A program made the translations under genes and the position numbers. From Rhodanobacteraceae bacterium (GTDB taxonomy: Bacteria; Pseudomonadota; Gammaproteobacteria; Xanthomonadales; Rhodanobacteraceae), in NCBI GenBank assembly GCA_030167125.1, contig CP126531.1:2582578-2646577 (forward strand): DNA of 64,000 bases, written 5' to 3'. Of this stretch, positions 25,699-33,253 are shown piece after piece. The notes under the pieces were generated by a model that was not told where the DNA came from, ran no database searches, and saw only the letters and a program-made list of their open reading frames with translations. The number at the start of each line of letters is the position of its first letter. The first letter of the stretch is position 1.

Positions 25699-26709
25699 AT
25701 GGCAACCAGGCGCACCAGCAGGAAAACCGGCGCGGCGACTCGACGCCACGCAACTCATGTCCCTTCGGTGCCGAAGACACTGACGTCGAAGGGCTTCAAG
25801 GTGCGGGGCTTCGGACCGCTGCCCGAAGGCTTCGATCCCGTGACCGCGTCGGCGCGGCAACTGGCCGTGCATCGCCTCCCGCGGCGCCCCGACGCCAGGA
25901 CCGAACCGCGTCTCGCGCAGCTCTGGGAGCGGACAATCGGACGCACCAAATTGTGGATCGCGCCCGAGTTCGAACACCACGAGAACATCAGCCATGGACC
26001 GATGCGCGTGGGTCGTTCCCTGCAGCGGCGCGGGAAAGCGGCGCCGCTGCTCGTGTCGAATGCAACTTCGAACAATTGGTCGGGCGCCGCCGTTTTCGCG
26101 CCGGCCAACAAGCCGTACCGTTTCGTCGGTGGACAGTGGACGGTGCCGAGTCCGAACGCGCCCAGCGACGGCACGTTCTACGCCTCCGAATGGGTCGGCA
26201 TCGACGGCTGGAATTCCTCCGACGTGATGCAGGCCGGCACCGAAACCCAGGTCACCAAAATCCTCTTCATCACCGTGACGCAGGTCTACACGTGGTGGGA
26301 ATGGTTCCCCGCCGGCGAAGTGAAAATCTCGAATCTGCCGGTCTCGCCCGGCGACGTGATGTACTGCCTGATTTGCGCCGACTCCACCACGCATGCGACG
26401 GTGTACTACAGCAACCAATCCACCGGCGTGGGCACCCGCTTCGACATCACGGCGCCCAGTCGCACGGCGTTGACCGGCAACGTTGCCGAATGGATCGTCG
26501 AGCGTCCCACCGTGAACGGCTCGGTCGCCAGCCTGACCGATTACGCCGCGTGCTACTTCGACGAGTGCATCGCCGGCGGCAGCCTGAACTTCGATGATCT
26601 CGCCGCCGCATCGCTGATCACGATGACCGGATCGGGCAATGCGGACCTTTCCGAGCCGGTCAAGGAGAACAACAGCGTGGTGAAGGTCAATTGGCGGAAA
26701 TCGAGCTGA
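25699..26709 (+). CDS. G1-family glutamic endopeptidase (eqolisin-like)
   Basis: 336 residues, ATG 25699 with AGGAG before it. The first 120 residues are basic and poor in structure and could be a propeptide. From residue 124 the eqolisin fold is readable: SNNWSGAAVF, GGQWTVP, EWVGIDG, then Q178 in DVMQAGTE (catalytic Gln), YTWWEWFP, SNLPVSPGD, and E264 in AEWIVERP (catalytic Glu), followed by DYAACYFDEC. Both catalytic residues expected from scytalidoglutamic peptidase are present, so an active acid protease is likely. No Sec or Tat signal peptide is visible, which is odd for this family. It is last in the five-gene cluster and convergent with mgtA. Confidence 0.88.
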   Translation: MATRRTSRKTGAATRRHATHVPSVPKTLTSKGFKVRGFGPLPEGFDPVTASARQLAVHRLPRRPDARTEPRLAQLWERTIGRTKLWIAPEFEHHENISHGPMRVGRSLQRRGKAAPLLVSNATSNNWSGAAVFAPANKPYRFVGGQWTVPSPNAPSDGTFYASEWVGIDGWNSSDVMQAGTETQVTKILFITVTQVYTWWEWFPAGEVKISNLPVSPGDVMYCLICADSTTHATVYYSNQSTGVGTRFDITAPSRTALTGNVAEWIVERPTVNGSVASLTDYAACYFDECIAGGSLNFDDLAAASLITMTGSGNADLSEPVKENNSVVKVNWRKSS

Positions 26710-26726
26710 CGTCGACCAGCCGGCGG

Positions 26727-29381
26727 TCACAACCAGCGCCGATACCGCCGCACGTAGATCACCTTCACGAACTGCGTCAGCGCGCAATACGCGACCACGG
26801 TGGCGGCCAGCCAGCCGAAATATTCCAGCGGCAGCTCGACCATGCCCATCTTGTGGCCGAGCGCCGTGTACGGAATCGCGATGCCGATCGCGATGATCGC
26901 GGTGGTGAGGCCCAGCACCGGCGCCGCCGCCGAGCTCTGGATGAAGGGAATCTTGCGGGTGCGGATCATGTGCACCACCAGCGTCTGGGTCAGCAGGCTT
27001 TCCACGAACCAGCCGGACTGGAAGAACGCCTGGTGCGCGGGCGAAGTCGAATTGGCGCCGAACCAGAACCACAGCAGCAGGAACGTGGTGACGTCGAATA
27101 CGGAACTGGTCGGGCCGACCCAGAACATGAAGCGGCCGATGTCGCCGGCGTCCCACTTGCGCGGCTTGCGGATGTATTCCTCGTCCATCCGGTCGAACGG
27201 GATCGACAGCTGCGAGATGTCGTACAGCAGGTTCAGCACCAGGATCTGCAGCGGCAGCATCGGCAGGAACGGCAGGAAGATGCTGGCGATCAGCATCGAG
27301 AACACGTTGCCGAAGTTGGAGCTGGCCGTCATCTTGATGTACTTGATGATGTTGCCGAAGGTGATGCGGCCTTCCAGCACGCCCTCTTCGAGCACCATCA
27401 GGTTTTTTTCCAGCAGGATGATGTCGGCCGATTCCTTGGCGATGTCGGTCGCGGTATCGACCGAGATGCCGACATCGGCGCGGCGCAACGCGGCGGCGTC
27501 GTTGATGCCGTCGCCCAGGAAGCCCACGGTATGGCCGCGCCGCTGCAGCGACTCGACCACGCGCGATTTCTGCAGCGGCGACATCTTCGCGAACACCGTG
27601 GTGCGCGCGACCAGCTCGTCCAGCGCCACGTCGTCCAGTTCCTCGATGTCGCGGCCCATCACCGAATGCGTGACGTCCAGTCCGACTTCGCGGCAAATCT
27701 TGCGCGTCACCGCCTCGTTGTCGCCGGTGATCACCTTCACTTCGACGCCGTGGTGGTGCAGCGCCGCGATCGCGGTGTGCGCGGTGTCCTTGGGTGGATC
27801 GAGGAAGGCGAGGCAGCCGATCGCGACGAGGCCGGCCTCGTCAGCAATGCCGTAGGCACGGCCGAGCGCAGGCTGGCGCTTGACCGCGACGATCAGCACG
27901 CGCAGGCCGTCCTCGTTCAATTCGTGGGTCATCGCACGGATGCGCTCGCGGCGCTCGTCCGTGAGCGGAATGTCGCGCTCGCCCTCGCGCGCGAAGGCGC
28001 AGATCGACAGCATCTCCTCGACCGCGCCCTTGCATACCAGCAGGTCTTCGCCGCGTCCTTCGGTCAACACCACCGACATGCGCCGGCGCTGGAAGTCGAA
28101 CGGAATCTCGTCCACCACTTTCCACTTCGCGATGGAATGTTCGAGATCGCGATGCGCCAGCACCGCCTTGTCCATCAAATTCTTCAGGCCCGTCTGGAAA
28201 TGGCTGTTGAGGTAGCCGAACTCCAGCGCGTCGTCGGATTCCTCGCCGTCGAGGTCGAGGTGGCGCTCCAGCACGATCTTGTCGAGCGTCAGCGTGCCGG
28301 TCTTGTCGGTGCACAGCACGTCCATCGCGCCGAAGTTCTGGATGGCGTTCAACTGCTTCACCACCACCTTGCGCTTGCTCATCGCCAGCGCGCCTTTCGC
28401 GAGGTTGGCGGTGACGATCAGCGGCAGCATTTCCGGCGTCAGGCCGACCGCGACGGAAATCGCGAACAGGAACGCTTCCAGCCAGTTGCCCTTGCCGAAA
28501 CCCTGGATCGCGAACACGATCGGCACCATCACCGCCATGAAGCGGATCAGCAGCCACGACACGCTTTTCACGCCGCGGTCGAAACTGGTTTCCGAGCGCT
28601 GGCCCGAGAGCGTGTGCGCCAGCGAGCCGAGATAACTGCGCGGCCCGGTCGCGACCACCACCGCGGTCGCGCTGCCGCTGACCACGTTGGTGCCCATGTA
28701 GCAGACGGTCGGCAGATCCAGCGGCTCGACGGACGCATCGCGTTGCTGCGCGTGTTCGGGCGCGGTCTTTTCCACCGGCAGCGATTCGCCGGTGAGGATG
28801 GCCTGCGAAATGAACAAGTCCTTCGCGGAAAGCAGGCGCAGGTCCGCGGGCACCATGTCGCCGGCCGAGAGGTGCACGATGTCGCCCGCGACCAGTTCCA
28901 CCACCGGCACTTCGATGCGCTCGCTGTGGCCGTCCGAGGCGCGCCGGGTCACCGTCGCGGTGTTGCGCACCATCGCCTTCAGTTTCTCGGCCGCGCGCGA
29001 GGAGCGGAACTCCTGGGTGAAACTCAACACCACGCTGATCAACACCATCACCGCGATGATGATCGGGCCGGTCAGGTCATCCGGCGAAGTCGCCAGCTGC
29101 ACGGCCGCCAGCACCAGCAGCACCAGGATGAACGGGTTCTTGAACGTGCGCGCCAGTTGCAGCGACCAGTGCGGCGGCTTCTCGTGTGACGCCTCGTTGA
29201 CGCCGTCGCGGTCGAGGCGCGCCTCGATCTGCGCCTCGTCGAGGCCGGCGTGCGTGGTATCGAGCGACGCCAGCAGCGCCGCTTCGTCCGTCCACGCGCT
29301 GCCGGCAACCATCGGCCGCGCGTGGGCCGCGCGGGTCTTGGCCGCGCCGTTGACATTGGTTTGGGAAGAAGGTCCGAACAT
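26727..29381 (-). CDS. mgtA: Magnesium-translocating P-type ATPase
   Basis: About 884 residues from ATG 29381 (an in-frame ATG at 29408 is also possible). P3B-type magnesium importer in the inner membrane. Landmarks are TGES in the actuator domain, CTDKTGTLT with the phosphorylated Asp, KGAVEEM in the nucleotide domain, FLGDGINDAAALRRADVGIS, and ten expected membrane helices, with MTASSNFGNVFSML typical of MgtA/MgtB. The leader contains a family D repeat and a 39-codon ORF, which could be regulatory. It is convergent with the G1 peptidase gene, 17 bases apart. Confidence 0.95.
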   Translation of the reverse strand: MFGPSSQTNVNGAAKTRAAHARPMVAGSAWTDEAALLASLDTTHAGLDEAQIEARLDRDGVNEASHEKPPHWSLQLARTFKNPFILVLLVLAAVQLATSPDDLTGPIIIAVMVLISVVLSFTQEFRSSRAAEKLKAMVRNTATVTRRASDGHSERIEVPVVELVAGDIVHLSAGDMVPADLRLLSAKDLFISQAILTGESLPVEKTAPEHAQQRDASVEPLDLPTVCYMGTNVVSGSATAVVVATGPRSYLGSLAHTLSGQRSETSFDRGVKSVSWLLIRFMAVMVPIVFAIQGFGKGNWLEAFLFAISVAVGLTPEMLPLIVTANLAKGALAMSKRKVVVKQLNAIQNFGAMDVLCTDKTGTLTLDKIVLERHLDLDGEESDDALEFGYLNSHFQTGLKNLMDKAVLAHRDLEHSIAKWKVVDEIPFDFQRRRMSVVLTEGRGEDLLVCKGAVEEMLSICAFAREGERDIPLTDERRERIRAMTHELNEDGLRVLIVAVKRQPALGRAYGIADEAGLVAIGCLAFLDPPKDTAHTAIAALHHHGVEVKVITGDNEAVTRKICREVGLDVTHSVMGRDIEELDDVALDELVARTTVFAKMSPLQKSRVVESLQRRGHTVGFLGDGINDAAALRRADVGISVDTATDIAKESADIILLEKNLMVLEEGVLEGRITFGNIIKYIKMTASSNFGNVFSMLIASIFLPFLPMLPLQILVLNLLYDISQLSIPFDRMDEEYIRKPRKWDAGDIGRFMFWVGPTSSVFDVTTFLLLWFWFGANSTSPAHQAFFQSGWFVESLLTQTLVVHMIRTRKIPFIQSSAAAPVLGLTTAIIAIGIAIPYTALGHKMGMVELPLEYFGWLAATVVAYCALTQFVKVIYVRRYRRWL

Positions 29382-29451
29382 CACACGTTTCCATGGCGGA
29401 GAACACACATCCGCGGAACGAGTGAGGGCGCCGCGGGCTTACATTGTTTGG

Positions 29452-29551
29452 GCGATCGTCCCTGATCGCCGCTGCGTTCGGCGATACGGCGAACATTCAA
29501 GGGTATGGAGACCAGAACGGCCTTGCATGGCCTGACTTTCCACGACAGCCG
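29452..29551 (+). repeat. Two-hairpin dispersed repeat, family D copy 2
   Basis: Begins with GCGATCGTCCCTGATCGC, identical to copy 1, and ends with GCATGGCCTGACTTTCCACGACAGCCG. The middle part differs from the other copies. It lies in the untranslated leader between the small ORF at 29645-29764 and mgtA, in opposite orientation to mgtA. Confidence 0.75.
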
Positions 29552-29644
29552 TTTCGAACAAACCGCCACGCAGCGGCGCGCGCATGAAAGATCGCGCACG
29601 CATTTGGGGTGGAGGCCGCAGCCCCCGATTGAAGATGCAGGCGA

Positions 29645-29764
29645 TCACGCGGCTGTCCGCGGCGCGGGCACGGTCACGTTCCACTCGCGGCGGCTGCCAC
29701 GGCGGTGCGAATGCGCATGACGGGCTGCCAGGCGCGCACGGATGAAGTTGCGAAGGAGGTTCAT
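29645..29764 (-). CDS. Small ORF upstream of mgtA, possible leader peptide
   Basis: 39 codons: MNLLRNFIRARLAARHAHS followed by HRRGSRREWNVTVPAPRTAA. The ribosome binding site is strong (GAGGAG, 8-9 bases before ATG). The peptide is very basic with a cluster of His and Arg. The stop lies 263 bases before the mgtA start, with a repeat in between. In enteric bacteria mgtA is controlled through a short leader ORF, so a similar role is possible here, but there is no sequence match to MgtL that I can claim. Confidence 0.5.
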   Translation of the reverse strand: MNLLRNFIRARLAARHAHSHRRGSRREWNVTVPAPRTAA

Positions 29765-30131
29765 GGCCCATCTCCTCAAAGCAGTGCCGCAGCACCGCGA
29801 GGTGGGCCGGAATACGCCTAGTCGAGGCGGTTGCCAGCCGGCCGGGCGCGGTCGCCACGGATCGGTTCGATTTTTTCCGCCGCCACCCGATGCAAGCGGG
29901 TCACGGCGGTGCGACTAGGGTGTACGTCCATGGTCATTTGAAATGGAGGACAGTGCCGAACGGCGCAACGCGCCCTTCGGCGCGCGCATTGTCCCTGCGC
30001 CGCGCGGGCGCCGTCAACCCTTCGAAGCGCGATGCGTCGCGTGCCGCGCGCAGGTCGTCCGCGCGAAACCGGCGGCACGCAACGCGTTCGTCAAGCTGAA
30101 GGAATCGGTAACGCCGCGACGCTGCAATCGG
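29765..30131. other. Gap with no recognised gene
   Basis: 367 bases between the mgtA leader ORF and the glyoxalase-fold gene. The promoter for mgtA and its leader should lie at the left side. Open frames here are short, Arg-rich and unsupported by ribosome binding sites. Confidence 0.4.
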
Positions 30132-30512
30132 TCACTGCCCGGCAGGCGGCTCCCACAGCTCGATCTTGTTGTCCTCGGGATCGAGCACCCACGCAAACTT
30201 GCCGTATTCCGATTCATCCGGGCCACCGAGCACCTGGCAGCCCTTGCTGCGAAGCGCATCGAGCAACCCGCCAAGATCATCCACACGATAGTTGACCATG
30301 AACGGCGCGGCGCTCGGCGCGAAGTGCGACGTATCGGCGGAGAACAGGCTCCACGCCGTGGTGCCGCTCGGATTCTCCGGCGTGCCCCAGCGAAGCGCCG
30401 CGCCGCCCCAATCCTGCACGTCCAGCCCTAGATTGTCGCGATACCACCGGGCGAGCGCCTTCGGGTCCCGCGCCTTGAAGAAGATGCCACCAATGCCGGT
30501 CACACGTGCCAT
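30132..30512 (-). CDS. VOC (glyoxalase/bleomycin resistance) family protein
   Basis: 126 residues with one beta-alpha-beta-beta-beta pair repeated: VTGIGGIFFKARDPKALARW, YRDNLGLDV, and in the second half NYRVDDLGGLLDALRSKG, FAWVLDPEDNKIELWEPP. The final Glu of KIELWEP is the usual metal ligand position. Members include lyases, dioxygenases and binding proteins, so the substrate is open. It follows the cupin gene by 92 bases on the same strand. Confidence 0.85.
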   Translation of the reverse strand: MARVTGIGGIFFKARDPKALARWYRDNLGLDVQDWGGAALRWGTPENPSGTTAWSLFSADTSHFAPSAAPFMVNYRVDDLGGLLDALRSKGCQVLGGPDESEYGKFAWVLDPEDNKIELWEPPAGQ

Positions 30513-30604
30513 GTCTCCACCTCGCTCGGGTTGTGCCGCGGGAAGTACCGGTCAAGCGACGCCCGATCCAATGTGCGCTGGATGACCGCAGCTTGCGCGA
30601 ATCG

Positions 30605-31015
30605 TCAGGCACCGGCCTGGCGATGCTCGGTGCCGGCGCCGGGCGTGACAAACAGCATCGTGGTGGGAACCTCCGTGCGCGCGGTGTGCCAGGTATTCGC
30701 GGGAACCAGCACGTATTCGCCGGGGGCGCCGAGCAGCACGGAACGCTCGTCGCCACCGGTCTCCATGACCAGTGTGGCCGCGCCGGATAGCAGCATGACC
30801 AGTTCCTCGCCGTTCGGATGACGCTCCCATGACGACCACGGCTCACTGAAAGTGAAGGCTGAAATGAGCCTGCCGCGGTCGAGCTCCGGAAACCCGCCTT
30901 CCGCGAGCTGCTGCCAGAACGATTCCGACACAGGCACTTCCGCGATGCCGCCGCCCTCGCGAACATGCGCGTACGTATCGAGGATTTGCCTCGCGGCTGC
31001 CATTTGACTCTCCAT
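30605..31015 (-). CDS. Cupin-domain protein
   Basis: 136 residues. A single cupin barrel is seen: SSWERHPNGEELVMLLSGAA gives the first motif with His and Glu ligands, and EYVLVPANTWHTART the second with a His. Proteins of this kind are small metal-dependent enzymes or sensors. It starts 5 bases before the end of the upstream glycine-zipper gene and is likely co-transcribed with it and with the VOC gene. Confidence 0.82.
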   Translation of the reverse strand: MESQMAAARQILDTYAHVREGGGIAEVPVSESFWQQLAEGGFPELDRGRLISAFTFSEPWSSWERHPNGEELVMLLSGAATLVMETGGDERSVLLGAPGEYVLVPANTWHTARTEVPTTMLFVTPGAGTEHRQAGA

Positions 31016-31020
31016 GGAAG

Positions 31021-31245
31021 CTAGAGCCCGGACTCATCGGTGCGCGTGTCCCGCTCGTCGCTGCCGCAACCGGGCCGCTTGCGACGCGACATGGCGACGC
31101 CGAGGGCTACGCCGATGCAGATACCCGGCCCGATGCCGAGCGCCAAATTGCCCAGCGCAACACCGAGCCCGACGCCGATTGCCACGCCCAACGCGATGCC
31201 TGCACCGATGTATTGCTGCTGGTTGTTCCCGGGATTATTGGACAT
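31021..31245 (-). CDS. Small glycine-zipper membrane protein
   Basis: 74 residues from ATG 31245 (MSNNPGNNQQQYIGAG); an in-frame ATG exists at 31287 but lies within the attC-like element. Two hydrophobic segments have Gly/Ala every three or four residues (ALGVAIGVGLGVALG; GIGPGICIGVALGVAM), which suits tightly packed membrane helices. The tail is basic then acidic. The function is unknown. It marks the first non-cassette gene at the left edge of the integron array. Confidence 0.65.
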   Translation of the reverse strand: MSNNPGNNQQQYIGAGIALGVAIGVGLGVALGNLALGIGPGICIGVALGVAMSRRKRPGCGSDERDTRTDESGL

Positions 31246-31258
31246 TTGAACTCCGAAG

Positions 31259-31328
31259 CGATAACGCCTGAATGTGCCATTGAACATCCGCGCCGTCGGT
31301 GGATGTTCGTCGGAATGAATGGTTGGAA
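31259..31328 (-). repeat. Degenerate attC site closing the array
   Basis: Read on the plus strand it contains ATAACGCCTGAATGTGCC and CGTCGGAATGAATGGTTGGAA. These match the conserved arms of the attC at 33191-33248 (TAACGCTTGAATTTAGC; CGCTGGAATGAGTGGTTAGG) with substitutions in both core sites. The stop codon of the adjacent cassette gene is at its right edge. The weak cores suggest it is no longer efficient. Confidence 0.7.
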
Positions 31329-31607
31329 CTACATCTGCTCATCCAAGCTGACGCCGCAAAATGGACAGAAATTTGCAAATCCCCAGAGCGAAACCCAGCA
31401 GACGGCAAGAGCAACAAAAGCCGCCGGTGAAGTAAACCCGGCCCAAACTTGGAGCGCAATGCCAATGATCACGGCTCCAGAAAGACCGAGCATTCCGTAG
31501 CAGGCAAGCAGATGCCGGCGACGATACTCGCGCCACTGCTCAGGATATTTCACGCCTTCTCCCAGGACTTGCAACGCGCAATTATTGCATATACGATAAT
31601 TGTGCAT
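31329..31607 (-). CDS. Cassette gene: small zinc-ribbon-like membrane protein
   Basis: 92 residues from ATG 31607. An N-terminal CxxC (YRICNNCAL) and a C-terminal CxxC (NFCPFCGVS) flank two hydrophobic helices (LACYGMLGLSGAVIIGIALQ; FVALAVCWVSLWGFA), so the two Cys pairs could bind one zinc ion on the cytoplasmic side. Its ATG overlaps the brnT ATG on the other strand (CATG), and its first codons overlap the brnT operator. A GTG at 31553 with GGGAGAAGGC before it is an alternative start that would free the promoter region but lose the first Cys pair. The function is unknown. Confidence 0.6.
   Translation of the reverse strand: MHNYRICNNCALQVLGEGVKYPEQWREYRRRHLLACYGMLGLSGAVIIGIALQVWAGFTSPAAFVALAVCWVSLWGFANFCPFCGVSLDEQM
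31581..31600. promoter_or_regulatory. Candidate BrnA operator upstream of brnT
   Basis: ATTATTGCATATACGATAAT is a near-perfect inverted repeat (arms ATTAT/ATAAT, centre ATAT) ending 5 bases before the brnT ATG. GATAAT could also serve as a -10 box, with TTGCAA (31569-31574) upstream. BrnA antitoxins are known to repress their own operon, so this is the expected binding place. Confidence 0.6.
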
Positions 31608-31878
31608 GAGCCACGACCCTGCGAAGCGCCGCAAGAACTTGCGCAAGCACGGTATCGACCTGCCCGGCTGCATGCAGGCGTTTGACAATCCCATGCTCAC
31701 CCGCGAGGACGACCGCGAAGCCTACGGCGAGCAACGATTGGTGAGCCTGGGCTGGGCGCATGGCCGAGTAGTTGTGCTTGTGTGGACTGACCGGGAGGAC
31801 GGCCCCCGACTGATTTCGTGCCGTGAGGCAGAACCCTATGAACGTGAAGCGTACTACCAAGCGTACCCCCAAATCTGA
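31606..31878 (+). CDS. brnT: BrnT-type toxin (ribonuclease) of a type II toxin-antitoxin pair
   Basis: 90 residues. The family text is clear: DPAKRRKNLRKHGIDL, AFDNPMLTREDDREAYGEQR, LGWAHGRVVVLVWT, RLISCREAEPYEREAYYQ. BrnT is a RelE-fold RNase that stops translation until bound by BrnA. ATG 31606 is preferred over TTG 31600. The 3' end overlaps brnA. It lies in the last integron cassette on the strand opposite to the other cassette genes, with its own operator-like promoter. Confidence 0.9.
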   Translation: MSHDPAKRRKNLRKHGIDLPGCMQAFDNPMLTREDDREAYGEQRLVSLGWAHGRVVVLVWTDREDGPRLISCREAEPYEREAYYQAYPQI

Positions 31879-32122
31879 CGTGCCCTACAACCCCAAGAGC
31901 AAAACGGCAACGTTGAACTACTGGAAACGCGCGACTGCACACCGGGGCGTGGCGGAGCTGCGCGCAAAGCGTGGACGGCCCGCCAAGCCACCTGAAGAGC
32001 GCAAGGAACAAATTGCGCTGCGCGTGGATAAAGACGTATTGGAGTGGTACCGCGAGCAAGGCACCGGCTGGCAAACCAGAATGAATGCTGTATTGAAGGC
32101 GTTTCGGGATGCGGCGAGTTGA
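31838..32122 (+). CDS. brnA: BrnA-type antitoxin
   Basis: 94 residues from ATG 31838 (GTG 31823 also in frame), overlapping brnT by 41 bases, which is typical of the pair. The C-terminus RKEQIALRVDKDVLEWYREQ followed by GTGWQTRMNAVLKAFRDA is the ribbon-helix-helix DNA-binding domain of BrnA antitoxins. The N-terminal part (YWKRATAHRGVAELRAK) should bind the toxin. It ends 6 bases before an attC core. Confidence 0.9.
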   Translation: MNVKRTTKRTPKSDVPYNPKSKTATLNYWKRATAHRGVAELRAKRGRPAKPPEERKEQIALRVDKDVLEWYREQGTGWQTRMNAVLKAFRDAAS

Positions 32123-32127
32123 TTTGG

Positions 32128-32184
32128 GGCTAACGCTGGAGTTAAGCGGCGGCGAAGCCGTCCGCCTTGAACGATCAGTTAGGC
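32128..32184 (-). repeat. attC site of the third cassette
   Basis: In cassette orientation it starts GCCTAAC and ends GTTAGCC, with inner arms GTTCAAGGCGGACGGC and GCCGCCGCTTAACTC. This closely resembles the classical attC of mobile integrons more than the two neighbouring sites do. The TAA of GCCTAAC provides the stop codon of the cassette gene to its right. Confidence 0.9.
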
Positions 32185-32682
32185 GCTGAACGAGGCGCCG
32201 CGTGGCTGAACTGCTCCGGTGAGAAGGTTAAGCTCTTTAGTTGAGTCGTGATGCGCAATGGTTGCGTGCAAACCGAATCCGTTGCCTCCGGCGCTGAGCC
32301 AGCAAGAGTGAAACCACGTCAAGAACTCCTCGGTGGCGAGGTGCCAGGGATCACTCTCTGGACTAGCCGAAGTAAGCTCATTTTCGAGCTTCTCGGGGTA
32401 GACGGAGTCGATCTCCAGCAAGCCTGGATCAACCGGGCAGGGGTAGGCGGCTTTGCCATCAATGAACTGAAAGAATTCGGTATTGTGATGATCGAGAAAG
32501 AATGCCCGAACAGGAAACCCAGTGGTGAAGCCGTCACTAAACACCTCAAAGTCGATAACTGCGACTTCAGGCGGATACCGGTGTTGTATAAGACGTTCCA
32601 AGACCTTGGATAGATGAGTTCCGTGCGGCGCAAGGTATGCACGAACCTGACGCTGAAATGTTTGCTCTACGGGTGACAACAT
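32179..32682 (-). CDS. Integron cassette gene 3, unknown function
   Basis: 167 residues. It starts 7 bases after the preceding attC core and its stop codon TAA lies inside its own attC, which is a typical compact cassette. The sequence has mixed alpha/beta character, no signal peptide or membrane helix, and several His and Trp residues (FFLDHHNTEFFQF; PWHLATEEFLTWFHSCWLS; TIAHHDSTKEL). I do not recognise a family. No promoter is visible, so expression would depend on the integron promoter or neighbours. Confidence 0.75.
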   Translation of the reverse strand: MLSPVEQTFQRQVRAYLAPHGTHLSKVLERLIQHRYPPEVAVIDFEVFSDGFTTGFPVRAFFLDHHNTEFFQFIDGKAAYPCPVDPGLLEIDSVYPEKLENELTSASPESDPWHLATEEFLTWFHSCWLSAGGNGFGLHATIAHHDSTKELNLLTGAVQPRGASFSA

Positions 32683-32688
32683 CTTATG

Positions 32689-32778
32689 GCCTAACGCTTG
32701 AATTTAGCGGCGCAAGCCGCGAAACCCCTATAAGAACGTGAGCGTTGGACCGGCGTCCGCTGGAATGAGTAGTTAGGC
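32689..32778 (-). repeat. attC site of the second cassette
   Basis: 90 bases with perfect complementary core sites GCCTAAC at both ends when folded. Inner arms GCTTGAATTTAGCGGCG and CGTCCGCTGGAATGAGTA match the site at 33191-33248 almost exactly. The longer middle part (about 32712-32752) is extra. Confidence 0.92.
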
Positions 32779-32780
32779 AA

Positions 32781-33173
32781 TCAGTCGAACTTAAGCCGTT
32801 TTGCAAGTTCGTCGACCTCGGCCTGCTCTTTGTCGCGTGCTGCCTGCGCTCGCTGTTGGTGTTGTTCGCGTTGAGCGATCAGCTGCCGATATTTTAGATT
32901 GCTGTTGTTTACATCTTCTTTGATGTCTTTCAAATGATATTTTTCGATCTCGTCTAGGACGCAATCAATCACAATGTGGTCGCCTTCAACGTGAGCGTGG
33001 CGCCACATGCTGTGCCGCGGGAATTCTCGCTCTTGCGAGAATATTTGTGCCCAGCTGCTCGGTGGCACGGCGGATAAGTTGAGGTAAACCAACTTCATGC
33101 CTGGTGCCGAAGGTGATTGCCTTGTCAGTTTTGTGTCCAAGCCGACGAGCTTGATGTCAGTGAATGTTTCCAC
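32781..33173 (-). CDS. Integron cassette gene 2, unknown function
   Basis: 130 residues. GGGAGGG precedes the ATG. The first 80 residues have beta-strand character (IKLVGLDTKL, MKLVYLNLSAVP, VEGDHIVIDCVLDEI). The last 50 form a charged coiled coil (LIAQREQHQQRAQAARDKEQ). No known family is recognised. The stop codon lies 3 bases before its attC. Confidence 0.72.
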   Translation of the reverse strand: METFTDIKLVGLDTKLTRQSPSAPGMKLVYLNLSAVPPSSWAQIFSQEREFPRHSMWRHAHVEGDHIVIDCVLDEIEKYHLKDIKEDVNNSNLKYRQLIAQREQHQQRAQAARDKEQAEVDELAKRLKFD

Positions 33174-33190
33174 AAACCCTCCCGTTGATT

Positions 33191-33248
33191 GCCTAACGCT
33201 TGAATTTAGCGACGCGCGTAGCGCGTCCGCTGGAATGAGTGGTTAGGC
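33191..33248 (-). repeat. attC site of the first cassette
   Basis: 58 bases, the shortest and cleanest attC here. The two core sites GCCTAAC (33191-33197) and GTTAGGC (33242-33248) are perfectly complementary. The inner arms carry TTGAATTTAGCG and CGCTGGAATGAG with one unpaired position, as needed for single-strand recognition by the integrase. Confidence 0.93.
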
Positions 33249-33253
33249 GGCTC

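Noticed and set aside
26691..29189. Plus-strand open frame of 832 codons opposite mgtA
   Set aside because: It is antisense to an intact MgtA with all motifs; the product is rich in His, Arg and Gln with no domain.
31600..31700. Longer start for the cassette membrane protein (upstream of 31607)
   Set aside because: The extra codons are antisense to the well-recognised brnT and have no homology or ribosome binding site.
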